From the NCBI GenBank assembly GCA_964617825.1, contig CAZTWL010000009.1, positions 1-64,000 on the forward strand: a DNA stretch of 64,000 nucleotides, in the 5' to 3' direction. A model generated the notes under the pieces. The model was not told where the DNA came from, did no database searches, and saw only the letters and a program-made list of their open reading frames with translations. The stretch comes from VSJD01 sp964617825 (GTDB taxonomy: Bacteria; Verrucomicrobiota; Kiritimatiellia; JAAZAB01). This document shows, piece by piece, positions 27,699-36,359 of the stretch; position 1 is the stretch's first letter, and each line of letters starts with the position of its first letter. A program made the translations under genes and the position numbers.

Positions 27699-28244
27699 TT
27701 ATGCCAGGCAACACTGTGCCACGGCAGCGACAATCTTATCCAATGCGGCCAGGCGTCCACGCCCCGCATAGCCGCAGGCCAAATCGCCCTGCTCCACATC
27801 CAAGATCACGGCGCCGCGCTCCTTCAGAACGCGCGCATTTTCCCTGGTCGCCGGATGCGCCCACATTTTGTCGTTCATCGCCGGCGCCACCACCAGCGGG
27901 GCCTGGCAGGCCAAAGCGGTCGCGCTCAAGGCATCGTCCGCCAAACCGTGCGCCAGCTTGGCCATGACATTGGCCGTGCAGGGCGCCAGCACAAGCACAT
28001 CGGCCCAATCGGCCAGCGCAATATGCGTCGGCCGCCACGCCTCGGTCTCCTGAAACATGTCGACCACCACGGGGCGGCGGGTCAAAGCGCGAAAAGTCAA
28101 TTCGCCGACAAACCGGGTGGCGGCCTGGGTCATAATGACCGACACCTCCCAGTTCTTTTTGATCATCAGACGGGTCAATTCGGCCGCCTTGTAGGCGGCA
28201 ATCGAACCGGTCACGCCCAAAAGAATATGTTTGCTTTCGGCCAT
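27699..28244 (-). CDS. coaC: Phosphopantothenoylcysteine decarboxylase (separate CoaC)
   Basis: An FMN flavoprotein that decarboxylates phosphopantothenoylcysteine to 4'-phosphopantetheine. The 181-residue protein has the flavin-fold start HILLGVTGSIAAYKA, the catalytic-histidine region RPTHIALADWADVLVLAP, PAMNDKMW (substrate clamp) and the ACGYAGRGRL loop with the reactive cysteine. In most bacteria CoaC and CoaB form one protein; here each is a separate gene in order coaC then coaB. It follows gmk by 62 bases. It ends soon after the decarboxylase fold, so this is a true split rather than a frameshift: both genes have their own starts and complete domains. Confidence 0.93.
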   Translation of the reverse strand: MAESKHILLGVTGSIAAYKAAELTRLMIKKNWEVSVIMTQAATRFVGELTFRALTRRPVVVDMFQETEAWRPTHIALADWADVLVLAPCTANVMAKLAHGLADDALSATALACQAPLVVAPAMNDKMWAHPATRENARVLKERGAVILDVEQGDLACGYAGRGRLAALDKIVAAVAQCCLA

Positions 28245-28284
28245 CTTACACCTCCATTCAAGACGTGAAGGCCATCAAGTTAAG

Positions 28285-28302
28285 GTCCGCCAGCTGGCGG
28301 AC
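28285..28302. repeat. Perfect 18-base palindrome between gmk and coaC
   Basis: GTCCGCCAGCTGGCGGAC is self-complementary over its whole length and lies 4 bases after the gmk stop. As RNA it could form a 7-bp stem with a 4-base loop. It may be a processing or attenuation signal, or one copy of a dispersed palindrome; I noticed no second copy in the window. Confidence 0.5.
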
Positions 28303-28306
28303 AGTT

Positions 28307-28927
28307 TTATTCGCCTGGCGGCATGATCCGGCAATGTTCGGCCGTGACAATCGCTTGCAGGCACGCCACCGCATCCTCCAGCTTGTCATTGACAATCCGG
28401 TATTGATAGCGCGAAACATCCTCCATTTCGCGCGCAGCATTATTAAGGCGCCGTTCAATGTCTTCCAATCCATCCTGCCCCCGGGCCAGCAGGCGCCGGC
28501 GAAGCGTGGCGCCATCCGGCGGCACGATAAAAACATCCACGAACGCACGCCGCAAATCGCCGCCGGATGGACCCGTCATCAGCTGCCGGATACGTTCGGC
28601 GCCCTGGATATCGATAACCAGCAGCACGTCATGGCCGGACCGCAAAGCGCGCTCCACCGGTTCGCGCGGTGTGCCATAGCTGGCGCCATGCACCTGGGCA
28701 TACTCCAGAAATGCACCGGCATCGATCTGTTTCCGGAAATCCTCGGGTTTTAGGAAAATATAATCGCGCCCGTCCGCTTCGCCTGACCGCGGCGCGCGCG
28801 TCGTGCAGGAAACGGAACGGACCATGGCGGGAAATGTCTCCAGCAAGCGCATGGCCAACGTCGTCTTACCCGCACCCGATGGAGCGGAAACCACAAGCAA
28901 TAACGGACGTTGGAAAGGCATTTTCAT
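28307..28927 (-). CDS. gmk: Guanylate kinase
   Basis: Phosphorylates GMP to GDP with ATP. The 206-residue protein has the P-loop SAPSGAGKTT (14-23), the GMP-binding segment SCTTRAPRSGEADGRDYIF, then FLEYAQVHGASYGTP and the LVIDIQGAERIR strand, and a lid rich in arginines (RRRLLARGQD). The ATG overlaps the yicC stop by 4 bases (ATGA), so the two are translationally coupled. In many bacteria rpoZ follows gmk; here coaC does. Confidence 0.96.
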   Translation of the reverse strand: MKMPFQRPLLLVVSAPSGAGKTTLAMRLLETFPAMVRSVSCTTRAPRSGEADGRDYIFLKPEDFRKQIDAGAFLEYAQVHGASYGTPREPVERALRSGHDVLLVIDIQGAERIRQLMTGPSGGDLRRAFVDVFIVPPDGATLRRRLLARGQDGLEDIERRLNNAAREMEDVSRYQYRIVNDKLEDAVACLQAIVTAEHCRIMPPGE

Positions 28928-29808
28928 TCCACATTTTGAATCTGTTCGCGGACGCGCTCCAACTCGGTCTTGGCTTTCACCACCTGGCCGGCAATACCCG
29001 CATCGTTGGCTTTGGACCCGATCGTATTGATTTCCCGGAACATTTCCTGAATCAGGAAATCGAGCGTCCGGCCCACCGGCACAGCCGAAGCCAAATGCCC
29101 GCGCGCCTGCTTGAGATGGCTGCGCAGGCGGGTCGTTTCCTCGGCAATATCCGCGCGGTCCGCAAAGAGCGCAACTTCCCGAATCAGGCGGTCATCCGCC
29201 TGGCTTAAAGAGACTCCCGCCTTCTGCAAACGCGTCTGCAAAGCATGGCGGTAGTTTTCGGCCACTTTCGGCGCACGACTGACGATCCCATCCACAATAT
29301 CGGCAATGCTCTGCAAACGCGACAGAATATCCCGCTCCAATTCACGGCCTTCGGCAGCGCGCATCGCCATGAACAATCTCAGCGCATTTTCAAGGCACTT
29401 CATGGCTTGTGGGCCCAGTTTATCCGGCTTCACCGGCACATCGGCGCTGGTCACCAGCCCCGGCATCCTCAGGAGGGCGCTGATGGTCAAATCATCCTTC
29501 AGCCCCAGCTTCCGTCCCGCCTGGCGCAAGCGCCCCACGAATGCAGCCGCCAAATCGCAATCCACGCACACCGCCTCCCGCCGGCGTTCGGCGGAGACAT
29601 CCAATTGGATCCGGCAGGTCACATATCCGCGGGCAATCCGCTCGTGCAGGCGGGCGCGCACATCGTTCTCGATCGACGCCAGCGCCGGCGGAAGATCGAG
29701 GCGCGCTTCAAACTGGCGATGGTTGACTGCGCGCAGTTCGACGGCAATCTTGATGCCGCCGGAGGATATTTCCGCCCTGCCTTGACCGGTCATGCTTCGT
29801 ATGCTCAT
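28924..29808 (-). CDS. YicC/YloC family endoribonuclease
   Basis: A 294-residue YicC-family protein; characterised members are endoribonucleases that cut structured RNA. Typical features: SIRSMTGQGRAE at the N-terminus, ELRAVNHRQFEARLDLP, and the C-terminal signature GRTLDFLIQEMFREINTIGS followed by KANDAGIAGQVVKAKTELERVREQIQNVE, here given in parts. AGGA lies 6 bases before the ATG. It forms an operon with gmk and the coaC-coaB pair, a common arrangement. Confidence 0.93.
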   Translation of the reverse strand: MSIRSMTGQGRAEISSGGIKIAVELRAVNHRQFEARLDLPPALASIENDVRARLHERIARGYVTCRIQLDVSAERRREAVCVDCDLAAAFVGRLRQAGRKLGLKDDLTISALLRMPGLVTSADVPVKPDKLGPQAMKCLENALRLFMAMRAAEGRELERDILSRLQSIADIVDGIVSRAPKVAENYRHALQTRLQKAGVSLSQADDRLIREVALFADRADIAEETTRLRSHLKQARGHLASAVPVGRTLDFLIQEMFREINTIGSKANDAGIAGQVVKAKTELERVREQIQNVE

Positions 29809-29899
29809 AGCCGTTCCTGGTTCATCGTCCTTTATTCTTCGTTAAAGAACAACCGCCCCTTTGCATCGCTTATCGGTCATTTGCCGCCGGCGCCCGCCG

Positions 29900-31028
29900 T
29901 CAGGTATGGTTTGCGGGCTTGCTGCGCCTGAATTTCAAATAGGCTTCGATGAATTTATCCAGATCGCCTTCCAGCACGCCCATGACATTGCCGACTTCCA
30001 CATCCGTGCGATGATCCTTGGCCATGGTATAAGGCTGAAGCACATAGGACCGGATCTGGCGGCCCCAGGCGATTTCGCCCTTCTCGCCGTAGAACTTTTC
30101 CATTTCCTGCCGTTTTTCGTCCTGCATCATTTCATACACCCGCGCGCGCAGGAGTTTCATGGCCTTATTGCGATTGGCGTGCTGCGATCGCTCCGATTGA
30201 CAGGAAACCACGATGCCCGTCGCCAGATGCGTCAGGCGAATGGCCGAATCGGTCTTATTGACATGTTGCCCGCCGGCGCCGCCGGCGCGATAGGTATCCA
30301 CCCGCAGATCGGCCTCCGTAATTTCAACCTCAACGTCATCATCCAATTCCGCTACGACATCCAGCGAGGCAAACGAGGTATGCCGCCGTTTATTGGAATC
30401 GAAAGGACTGATGCGCACCAGGCGGTGGACGCCGCGCTCGGCCGAAAGATAGCCATAGGCATATTCGCCCTCGACCAGCAGCGTCGCGCTCTTCACGCCC
30501 GCCTCCTCGCCGGCGAGCATGTCCAATACCGTCACCTGGAATCCGTGCTTTTCACAATAGCGCCGGTACATGCGCATAAGCATGCCAGCCCAGTCGCAAG
30601 CCTCCGTGCCGCCCGCGCCGGCGTGCAGGTTGATGTAGGCATTATGCCGGTCAAGTTTGCCGTTAAAAAGCGCTTCGATTTCAAGCTTGCGGAAGGCCGC
30701 CTCGAATTGCTCGATTTCAGCGGTAATCTCAACCAGCGCTTGGGCGCGATGCGCGGGATCGGCTTCGGTCTCAGCCAGTTCCACCAGGATACGGACATCG
30801 TCCACCCGGCTGGAAACAGCCTTGAAAGGATTCAGCACGGCACGCAGGGCATTGGCCTGGTCAATCACCGCTTTGGCGGCATTCTGGTCGTTCCAAAAGT
30901 CGGGCGCCGCCATTTTCACTTCGAGTGCGGCCAGCGCGGTTTCACGGTTGGCGACGTCAAAGATAACCCCGCATCTCAGCGAGGCGGGCAACCATGGGCG
31001 CAATTTTATCTTTAAGATCCTCGAGCAT
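29900..31028 (-). CDS. prfB: Peptide chain release factor 2, needing a +1 ribosomal frameshift
   Basis: RF2 recognises UGA and UAA and releases the finished protein. The gene is in two frames: 31028-30960 encodes 23 codons (MLEDLKDKIAPMVARLAEM, then RGYL) ending at a TGA (30959-30957); skipping one T continues with DVANRETALAALEVK from 30958 to the stop at 29900, giving 375 residues. The main part has the SPF anticodon-like tripeptide (RISPFDSNKRRHTSF), typical of RF2, and the catalytic GGQ in GGAGGQHVNKTDSAIR. AAGGA lies shortly before the ATG. As in other bacteria, the in-frame UGA makes RF2 control its own synthesis. yicC follows on the same strand. Confidence 0.95.
30956..30974 (-). promoter_or_regulatory. 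prfB programmed +1 frameshift site
   Basis: On the minus strand the bases CTTTGAC (30962-30956) follow GGGG and TTA; this matches the known prfB slippery site, a CUU codon before UGA C, with an internal Shine-Dalgarno-like G-run a few bases upstream. Low RF2 favours the shift into the downstream frame. Confidence 0.93.
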
Positions 31029-31204
31029 AGTGCTTCCTTTCGGCATTGAATGGCGCCAGAATGCCTAAAAAAGGCATTGAACGCAAGCGGGAATCCGGCA
31101 ACGGCGGCAAACTTTGACCGGTGTTCTAACCATTGAATAACAGGGAATACACTCAGCCAACGCATCCTTGCCCCGCGTTGCGCGTGACCAGGCCATCGTT
31201 CGGC

Positions 31205-31900
31205 TTAAGGCGACGACCGGCTTGGCACCGGCTCGATCGAAAAATCATAAAATTTATTCAAGCCCTCGCACCCGGTAATTCCGACATAGCAGGACTCCGG
31301 CAAGGCGTCGTCACGATAGCCAAGGATATGGCCATCCACGCTGACTTGAAGGTCTTTGCCTTTTTTGGTTACTTCCAGCCTGTAGGGCACACCGGGCTTC
31401 AATGGAAATCGCCCGTAAGCTGCCAGGTTCCAGACCGGCTTTCCGCGGGCATCCAAGGCATGCCGCCAAACATTGACGCCCTCGTCAAAGATGACAACTT
31501 CAAAGTGCTCGCGATATTCGTGACGACCATCCGCGCAGCGCCCCAGCGTTGGGGCCAAAACGATCAGGGGCGCCATGCGATGCTCAAACTCCATGGTGGC
31601 GCGAACCGTAAATGAGGCGCCAACCACCCGGTCATAGACCATGCTGGAGTAGGTTTCGGGTGCAAGTTTTCCCAGCAGCTGCTCAGCGGGCACATTGGAG
31701 GGAATCTGATTTTGAATATAATCCGCTTTCTGATCCCAGCCACCGCCATGGTCCCAGCGCGGACTTTTAACCATAATCCACTCGCTGGTTTTCCAGGCCC
31801 CCGCCGCAAACCGGCAGCTGACCGCTTCCGCCCGGTTGCTCACCGGAACCTGTCCGTATCCGCTCAATCCATCGCATGCCAGCAACGCCGTAACCGTCAT
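31205..31900 (-). CDS. Concanavalin-A-like domain protein
   Basis: A 231-residue protein with a beta-jellyroll look: short hydrophobic start (MTVTALLACDGLSGYG), repeated Trp/Tyr strands, and the late pair PYRLEVTKKGKDLQVSVDGH and CYVGITGCEGLNKFYDFSIE, which resemble the end of LamG/3-keto-disaccharide-hydrolase-type domains. I see no certain catalytic residues. AAGGGAG is 8 bases before the ATG at 31900, which decides this start over one 18 codons upstream. It follows the glycosidase-like gene at 31962 by 61 bases on the same strand, so both probably act on the same glycan. Confidence 0.6.
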   Translation of the reverse strand: MTVTALLACDGLSGYGQVPVSNRAEAVSCRFAAGAWKTSEWIMVKSPRWDHGGGWDQKADYIQNQIPSNVPAEQLLGKLAPETYSSMVYDRVVGASFTVRATMEFEHRMAPLIVLAPTLGRCADGRHEYREHFEVVIFDEGVNVWRHALDARGKPVWNLAAYGRFPLKPGVPYRLEVTKKGKDLQVSVDGHILGYRDDALPESCYVGITGCEGLNKFYDFSIEPVPSRSSP

Positions 31901-31961
31901 CTGAAATACTCCCTTTGGCAAACACCGCAGCACCTTAATGGTTGTGGTTGGCATATAAACG

Positions 31962-34388
31962 TCAATCCTTCAAACTAATGTTGAACGGAAGCAACGACCA
32001 ATCCGAATCGATCTCCAGATTGTATTCGATGGCATATTGACGCGCGTCACGGCCTGGGACGGGCGACAATTCCGCGCACAAGAAGTTATAGAACTCGTAT
32101 TTCACCTGCCGCTTGGTCGCCAGGCACAACGGCACATGGCCAGTACGCTTACGGCGCACAAGCTTGTGGAGGGGAATCCAGGGCGTCCAGGTTCCCGGCA
32201 CAATATAATCCTTTTTGGCCGGCGCGGCCTTGAGCAGCCCCTGCCGTCCGAGATACCCCAGAACAACTGGCTTGCCTCTGGCCGGGCGTTCCTGCAGCTG
32301 GATCGTGTTATCGAAGAGATCCCACCAGATCGATTCCTCGTAATTGTTGGGAAAGTTTGGAATGATAGCCCGCATGTAGCAGGTATCCCAAACCGGCGGC
32401 TGGAAACGCCGCCGACGGATCGCTTCAATCCGCGCCGCATATTCTTTTTCATCCGCAGGGAAGGAGGCATAGGGACGTGCAAAAAATGCCAGCCGCTTTT
32501 GCCATTCCGCCGCCTGGTTGACAAACAGCCAGCCCGCCAGACCATAGCCTTCCATTTCGCGCGCCAACGGCGCCGTGGAAGGCACGGCAGCGAATGTATT
32601 GCGCTCGTAATTGCTGTCGAGCGCATAGGCGCGGCGGCCGGGGCGGATTTGCAGCCGGTCCCAATCCACCGCCAGGCTGACCCGCCGTTTTGTCGCGGCA
32701 TAATTTGCCGCGATCAACAGGACATTGTTATCCCGATCCGCCATCAGACAGGCGCCAGTTTTGTCGGAATCGGTTTTGAAAATCCGCTCGCTGCCCTGGG
32801 AGGAATGGACGCGGATATCCCGCTTGCCGTCCAGCAGTTCCCACAACCGCCACAAGGGCCGTTGAAACGTGATGGTTGCAGGCATATTGGGATGCGCCAG
32901 CGAACTGGACGGGAACTGCGTACCCAGGATCACAAACGGGCTCTGCGCGGTGCTCGCCAGGTAAGGCAGCGCGGCCTTGGTCCGATAAGACGGGAACGCC
33001 GCCGTCCACAGGTAGGAGGGCGCAACGGACAATCCGCTGAAATAGGCATGCAGCCTCTTGTCCCGAATCATCTGCCCCTTCTCCTGTTCGCCGGCCAAGT
33101 AACCATCGACGGTAGTGTGCCCCACTGCAGAGAAGAACGAACCCGAATGACTTATGTGCACGCCGTCCGGCCCCAACTGCTCGCGCAGACGGCGCGACTG
33201 GTAATAATAATCGCGGAACTGGATCCGGCCCCCGGGAGCCATTTCATCGGCCGTCTGGATGCAATACGGCGTTCCGAAATCCATATACAAGCCATCCCAA
33301 TTCTTACGCAACAGCGGCAGAATCGAACCGGCCAGGTCTTCCTTTACGCCGTCTTCATTGCCGCGGACATAGAAAGCCGCCCGCATCCCATGCCGGTGAA
33401 TCGAGGCCAACACTTTATTGAATACCGAACGGTCGTAAATAAATTCGCTGTTCTTGGCGTCCAGCCGCCAGTTTTCATGCAGCATGAAAAGGTTGGCGCC
33501 CTCGGCGGTCGCCTGGCGAATTATTTTTTCAGTGGGATACCTGTCAAAATTGTCCAGATAGTGAAAGATCCTGAAGGGCGTATGCCGGCGTTCCACCGGA
33601 AAACGGCGCAAGGCCCAGCCCCAGATGTTGCCCCAATAGTAGGCGCGTCCCGGTTTGGCCCGGGGACTTTTCTGGAAATTCCAGCACAGATTGGCGCGTG
33701 TGCCCTTCCAGGAAACCACCGTCTCGGTATTGTGAAAATCGGCGGTCAGGGAATTGAACGATTCCACGAAATATTCCAAATGCCGGTCGCGCCGCTCCTC
33801 CCGCCCGAAATCGAAGCTCACGAACGGCAAAATTCGCCCGGCAAAACGCCGTTCGCCGCGGGCCGCCAGATTGCGCTCGTAACCTCCCAGCGACTGGATT
33901 AAATCGGCAGTATTGGTTTTGGGACAATCCCAGTAGGCCCAGTCGGCCGATTGCTGCCCGTCCAGCGCCAGGGAGGGTTCGAGGACAAAGTCGCGGATCA
34001 CGCCCGGATGCAGGTTCTCCGTAAAGAAAAACGTTTTCACAAACACGACGCCGTCCGCATAGATCTCGTAATGCAGTGCCAAGCGATATCCCTCCAGGAT
34101 TTTTCCGGCATCATCGCACCAGGAGATGTTGTCGAAGACCACGCGCACGGAATCGCGCGCACGAATCAGGGCGGGCTTGAAATCCTTCAAGGGGGCCGGG
34201 TGGATCCGGCGCTTGCCGCCCAAGGTCGCTCCGAGCCAGGGCGCCTGCCGGTCGCACAACGGATGGGCCTCCCCCTGGAACCCGATCCGGCTGGGAAATC
34301 CCGCCGCAGCGCGCGTAAGGCGATAGGCAAACAGTTCATTGGAGATATCCAGGACGCCCGCAGCCTTGTCGAGATTAACGTTGATCAT
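31962..34388 (-). CDS. Glycoside-hydrolase-like protein of unassigned family
   Basis: An 808-residue protein without a clear signal peptide. The N-terminal 270 residues look like a beta-supersandwich (VRVVFDNISWCDDAGKILEG). The middle looks like a TIM barrel: ANLFMLHENWRLDAKN, HRHGMRAAFYVRGNED, and WDGLYMDFGTPY near residue 366, an acidic residue at the end of a strand as in GH-D/GH31 nucleophiles. A later beta domain has AGWLFVNQAAEWQ. It resembles, in layout, the proteins at 13553 and 42364 in this window. AAAGGA is 8 bases before the ATG at 34388. The family and substrate are unknown to me. Confidence 0.58.
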   Translation of the reverse strand: MINVNLDKAAGVLDISNELFAYRLTRAAAGFPSRIGFQGEAHPLCDRQAPWLGATLGGKRRIHPAPLKDFKPALIRARDSVRVVFDNISWCDDAGKILEGYRLALHYEIYADGVVFVKTFFFTENLHPGVIRDFVLEPSLALDGQQSADWAYWDCPKTNTADLIQSLGGYERNLAARGERRFAGRILPFVSFDFGREERRDRHLEYFVESFNSLTADFHNTETVVSWKGTRANLCWNFQKSPRAKPGRAYYWGNIWGWALRRFPVERRHTPFRIFHYLDNFDRYPTEKIIRQATAEGANLFMLHENWRLDAKNSEFIYDRSVFNKVLASIHRHGMRAAFYVRGNEDGVKEDLAGSILPLLRKNWDGLYMDFGTPYCIQTADEMAPGGRIQFRDYYYQSRRLREQLGPDGVHISHSGSFFSAVGHTTVDGYLAGEQEKGQMIRDKRLHAYFSGLSVAPSYLWTAAFPSYRTKAALPYLASTAQSPFVILGTQFPSSSLAHPNMPATITFQRPLWRLWELLDGKRDIRVHSSQGSERIFKTDSDKTGACLMADRDNNVLLIAANYAATKRRVSLAVDWDRLQIRPGRRAYALDSNYERNTFAAVPSTAPLAREMEGYGLAGWLFVNQAAEWQKRLAFFARPYASFPADEKEYAARIEAIRRRRFQPPVWDTCYMRAIIPNFPNNYEESIWWDLFDNTIQLQERPARGKPVVLGYLGRQGLLKAAPAKKDYIVPGTWTPWIPLHKLVRRKRTGHVPLCLATKRQVKYEFYNFLCAELSPVPGRDARQYAIEYNLEIDSDWSLLPFNISLKD

Positions 34389-34669
34389 AGCCATAATCCT
34401 TTCCAATCCGGTTCACTCACGATCAGGGAAGGCAATTCGACCGCCTCGATTTACGCCGATCAGCCCTGCAAATGGCCCTGACGATAACGCTGACCAACGG
34501 CCGTTGCAAGCTGGAATTGGCCCTGCCAAGTTTCGCCACACGCTCTGCGCATGACGCCATGAAGGGCTTTGTGACCCCAGCGTTTATATTGAGCATTTGG
34601 CGCCGATTTACTACGACTGGCTGAATCATTAAACGGGATCATGTTCCCGTTTGCAAAAGGCTACGATTT

Positions 34670-35210
34670 ATGATTCCCGCTTCCATCCTGGACATTTCCC
34701 ATTCCGCTATCTTTTTCAAGCTCAAGGATTTTTCCGGAGGCCATTTTAAACAGGCAGGACTTAATGCGGCGGGCTTCATCAAACTGAAAACGGCCAGAGG
34801 CATGCTTTCCGGCTTGGAACGGCGGCATCGGATCCAGCCCGGAAAGCACAAGATTATCGAATCCTCCTCCGGGAATCTCGGGATTGCGTTCAGCCTCGTC
34901 TGCAAGGTCCAGGGCTATGGCTTATCCTGCATCATGGATCCGAACGCCGCGCCACTTAGCGTCAAGTTCATCGATCTCCATGGCGGACGCGCTATCCAGG
35001 CCACCGCGAAAGACGAGCATGACGGTTATTTGAATGCGCGCATCCGTAAAAATTCAGGAACTACTGGATCGTGACAAGGACTGCGTCTAGACCAACAAAC
35101 ACGCAAATCCTGACAACGCCACCGCCCACGAGTCGGCCACTGCCCCGGAAATTTTAAAGCCTTGCCCGGAAGATACGTCAGCTTCCAGCGGTATTGGAGC
35201 GCAGGCTTGA
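34670..35210 (+). pseudogene. Decayed cysteine-synthase-family gene (SbnA-like), frameshifted and truncated
   Basis: The first 125 codons resemble the N-terminus of PLP-dependent SbnA/cysteine-synthase proteins: AAGFIKLKTARGMLSGLERR and IIESSSGNLGIAFSLVCK, the latter being the substrate loop. At 35048-35052 an extra A shifts the frame; the other frame then continues the homology with IQELLDRDKDCV, a TAG (35088-35090) where relatives have Trp, then TNKHANPDNATAHESATAPE. The frame ends at 35208-35210, about half the normal length, and no further homology follows. Thus three lesions: insertion, nonsense, truncation. The former product may have made a siderophore or amino-acid building block; not inferable further. 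Confidence 0.75.
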
Positions 35211-35217
35211 TGTCGAA

Positions 35218-36057
35218 TTAAAGCCACTTTTTAAGAGCAGAGAAATCACGCGCGGCGGTGGCCAGCGGCTCGCCCATCGCGCCACATTCGATGGAAAGCC
35301 AGCGCCGATAGCCGCTCGCGAGGATCTTTTGCAGCAGCGCCTGATTTGGAATCACCCCTTCCGCGATCGGGCAGCCTATATATCCGGCGATGACTCCGCT
35401 GTCTCCCGGCTGGCGATCGGCCTCGCGGCGCCAGGATTTGAAATGCACATGGTTGATCAGCGAAAGGAATTTAGGGAGATTAACCGCCGTATCCTCACCG
35501 GAAAATATGAAGTTGCCGGTATCGTAAGTAAACTTGACGACGCCTTTGCCGGCCTTGTTCAAGACCTCCAGGCAATCGACAGCCCGACACTGGATAGCAG
35601 GATCCATGCCGAAATCTTCGATCATCAGGGTTACCCCGGCCTGGCGGGCATATTCAAGCTGTGAAGCGATGCCATCCGCAATCATTCGGCGCGCTTCGGC
35701 GGCCGTAATCCCGGGTTTGCTGCTCGATCCAACCACCATGCCCTGATCGCAGCCGTATTCGCGCGCCAGATCGATTCCGGCACGGATCAGGTCCATTGAT
35801 TTTTTGCGCTCGCCGGCATCCTTGCTCACCAGGTCGCAGATGATATCCAGGCAGGCCAGCTTCATACCGGCCGCCTTGATCGCCTGGCGATAGCGCCCCT
35901 CGGACTGGTGGTCTCTCGCCAGGTCGGCCTGAAAGATCTCCACCCCGTCATAACCGATTTTCCTTAACCCTTCGATAAGTTTGTCGATAGCGATCCGTCC
36001 GCTGTTCAAATCGGAATTGAAAACAAACGTCATAATACTGATCGGGTTCTTTTTCAT
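35218..36057 (-). CDS. Sugar phosphate isomerase/epimerase-like TIM-barrel protein
   Basis: A 279-residue member of the xylose-isomerase-like (AP endonuclease 2) superfamily. Barrel strands carry the family metal and substrate residues: YDGVEIFQAD, GVTLMIEDFGMDP (metal-binding Glu), VKFTYDTGNF (Asp), INHVHFKSW (His) and LSIECGAM (Glu). AAAGGA precedes the ATG. Members interconvert keto and aldo sugars or epimerise C2; the exact sugar is not decided. It lies upstream of the glycosidase-like/ConA-like pair on the same strand, with the decayed SbnA-like gene between, fitting carbohydrate use. Confidence 0.8.
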   Translation of the reverse strand: MKKNPISIMTFVFNSDLNSGRIAIDKLIEGLRKIGYDGVEIFQADLARDHQSEGRYRQAIKAAGMKLACLDIICDLVSKDAGERKKSMDLIRAGIDLAREYGCDQGMVVGSSSKPGITAAEARRMIADGIASQLEYARQAGVTLMIEDFGMDPAIQCRAVDCLEVLNKAGKGVVKFTYDTGNFIFSGEDTAVNLPKFLSLINHVHFKSWRREADRQPGDSGVIAGYIGCPIAEGVIPNQALLQKILASGYRRWLSIECGAMGEPLATAARDFSALKKWL

Positions 36058-36359
36058 CTTATCCTTTTATAAAAAACATTGAATCCGTCCCAAACATTGC
36101 TGCACGCCAACGGGCGCCGCATTGACCGCTTCGCTCCAGGGCATTGCACGGGCAAAGTAATATCACGTTCCATGGGCATATGCAACCACCCACCTGGCTG
36201 CGTCCTGCTAACGCCAGAAATCGATCTTATCGCCCCTGCCATTGACGATGCTTCGCCGGTTCATGGACAGCAAATCGACTTGCCATCCAGCATGCTTTAA
36301 AGATATCATTCTAACAATGTTTAGCGCATGGTGCGCTGAATAAAACACAAGGAGGTCGT
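36058..36359. other. Divergent intergenic region, isomerase / rubrerythrin
   Basis: About 300 bases between two divergent starts. Besides ribosome-binding sites at each end (AAAGGA on the minus strand; AAGGAGG on the plus strand at 36349-36355) and a candidate promoter (36280-36309), I see no gene or strong repeat. Confidence 0.4.
36280..36309 (+). promoter_or_regulatory. Candidate promoter of the rubrerythrin gene
   Basis: TTGCCA (36280-36285), 18 bases, then TATCAT (36304-36309), about 50 bases before the start codon. A modest match to sigma-70 elements. I could not recognise a PerR or Fur box. Confidence 0.35.

Noticed and set aside
31029..31165. In-frame extension of the prfB main frame upstream to 31165
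   Set aside because: The residues there do not match RF2, whereas the short first frame with CTT TGA C does; the extension is a chance open frame.
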